From IMG/VR virus record IMGVR_UViG_3300038701_001933, positions 1 to 61,553 of that record: DNA of 61,553 nucleotides, one strand, 5' to 3'. The notes below the pieces were generated by a model that was given only the letters and a program-made list of their open reading frames with translations, ran no database searches and had not been told where the DNA came from. Both the position numbers and the translations under genes were made by a program. Positions 60,796-61,553 of the stretch are shown here, piece by piece. Source of the stretch: a virus. The stretch's first letter is position 1. Each line of letters opens with the position of its first letter.

Positions 60796-61553
60796 TGTCG
60801 CAAGAGTATATCGTAGGAGCTAGTCTGCCAGAAGAGCAGGTACAAGAAAATCAATTTAAAGCACAAGACCCATTCAACAAAGCATGGGAAGACCTAAAGA
60901 GCTTTAACGGATTAGACAGCAACTTTAAGCGCAAATCAACTCGCATGGCCAAAAGCATGGACATGCCACCAACTCAAAGATATCTTGATAACGCTATGGC
61001 TACCCCAACTGGAATTGACGGGGCAAGGTCAAAAGAAATTAATCCTGGCGATGTATTCCGTAATGGGTACGGACTATTTGATGTAATCACACCACCATGG
61101 AATCTTTATGAACTGGCCAACTACTACGATACATCTTTTGCTAATCACGCTGCCATTGATGCAAAAGTAGAAAACATTGTTGGATTAGGATACGACTTTG
61201 ATGTATCCAAAGGGGCAATGTTTAAAATGGAAAATCAAGAAAACAAAGATGCTTTAGCTCGTGCTCGTAAAAGAATTGAAAGAGCAAAGATTCAGCTTCG
61301 TGAATGGCTAGAGAGCATGAATGACGAAGAGTCGTTTACAGAAACATTAACAAAATTTTATACTGACGTACAGGCTACAGGAAATGGTTATCTAGAGATT
61401 GGAAGAACCACTGGTGGAAGAATTGGTTATATCGGGCACATCCCATCAACTACAATGCGTGTGCGCAGATTGCGTGACGGGTACGTACAAATAATTGGTC
61501 AAAAAGTTGTCTATTTTAGAAACTTCGGGGCAAAGAATCAAAACCCCATGACA
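60795..61553 (+). CDS. Portal protein (3' partial)
   Basis: The 253 visible codons match phage portal proteins: GDVFRNGYGLFDVITPPWNL near the N-terminus, FANHAAIDAKVENIVGLGYD, a helical segment REWLESMNDEESFTETLTKF, then VQATGNGYLEIGRTTGGRIG and HIPSTTMRVRRL. The portal is the dodecameric DNA channel and terminase docking site. The gene continues past the window. Confidence 0.9.
   Translation, partial: MSQEYIVGASLPEEQVQENQFKAQDPFNKAWEDLKSFNGLDSNFKRKSTRMAKSMDMPPTQRYLDNAMATPTGIDGARSKEINPGDVFRNGYGLFDVITPPWNLYELANYYDTSFANHAAIDAKVENIVGLGYDFDVSKGAMFKMENQENKDALARARKRIERAKIQLREWLESMNDEESFTETLTKFYTDVQATGNGYLEIGRTTGGRIGYIGHIPSTTMRVRRLRDGYVQIIGQKVVYFRNFGAKNQNPMT

Overview
The window is one contiguous, gene-dense stretch of a tailed-phage genome (Caudoviricetes). 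It opens inside a terminase large-subunit gene and closes inside a portal gene. Several genes point to an actinobacterial host: a WhiB-type regulator, ThyX, a class Ib ribonucleotide reductase (NrdI/E/F/H), a DUF732-like lipoprotein, an M23/PG-binding-repeat lysin and many probable leaderless genes. Base composition looks AT-rich for such a host. That, together with fibre proteins of aquatic-phage type, makes a low-GC freshwater actinobacterium plausible, but this is inference.

Layout. (1) 1-9.2 kb: terL, then nrdI-nrdE-nrdF, a papain-like protease, a tRNA cluster (Asn, Asp, probable Trp, Tyr, Thr, Arg and one aberrant tRNA-like element) interrupted by two HNH genes, thyX and nrdH. (2) 9.2-17 kb: a short leftward pair of probable virion genes, an M23 endolysin and two holin candidates, then a rightward run of small regulators and enzymes (zinc ribbon, deaminase, WhiB, lipoprotein, pyrimidine-dimer glycosylase-like protein). 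(3) 17-22.5 kb: methyltransferase, a large protein with two Tudor-like segments, two glycosyltransferases, and a leftward group with HNH and HTH genes. (4) 22.5-27.6 kb: tightly overlapping small rightward genes, including a tandem paralogue family starting MSEYTPTT. (5) 27.6-28.8 kb: AT-rich non-coding DNA with a DnaA-box cluster and two repeat families, a candidate replication origin. (6) 28.8-39.4 kb: about 30 very small, mostly leftward genes, many Cys-rich, in short units separated by a modular spacer made of a GGGGACCCC-type palindrome and an unusual promoter, AATGTCAGTGGT-N6-TAnnnT. (7) 39.5-41.6 kb: a second M23 peptidase, paralogous CGCFM proteins around an HTH gene, and more DnaA boxes. 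(8) 41.9-60.8 kb: a receptor-binding/fibre arsenal (collagen-like GPT-repeat proteins, PA14, LamG-like, Gly-rich, carbohydrate-binding modules, chaperone-like protein, a glycosyltransferase), ending at the portal gene.

Three patterns stand out. At least a dozen genes carry a (TGn)TAnAAT hexamer exactly 6 nt before the ATG and no Shine-Dalgarno, as expected for leaderless mRNAs. The 30-39 kb block uses its own repeated promoter class, with no -35 box, 13 times on both strands. The same block carries 12 GGGGACCCC palindromes, mostly between a gene end and the next promoter. Together these look like a dedicated regulatory system for a block of host-takeover microproteins next to the candidate origin. 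This is the best candidate in the window for something undescribed.
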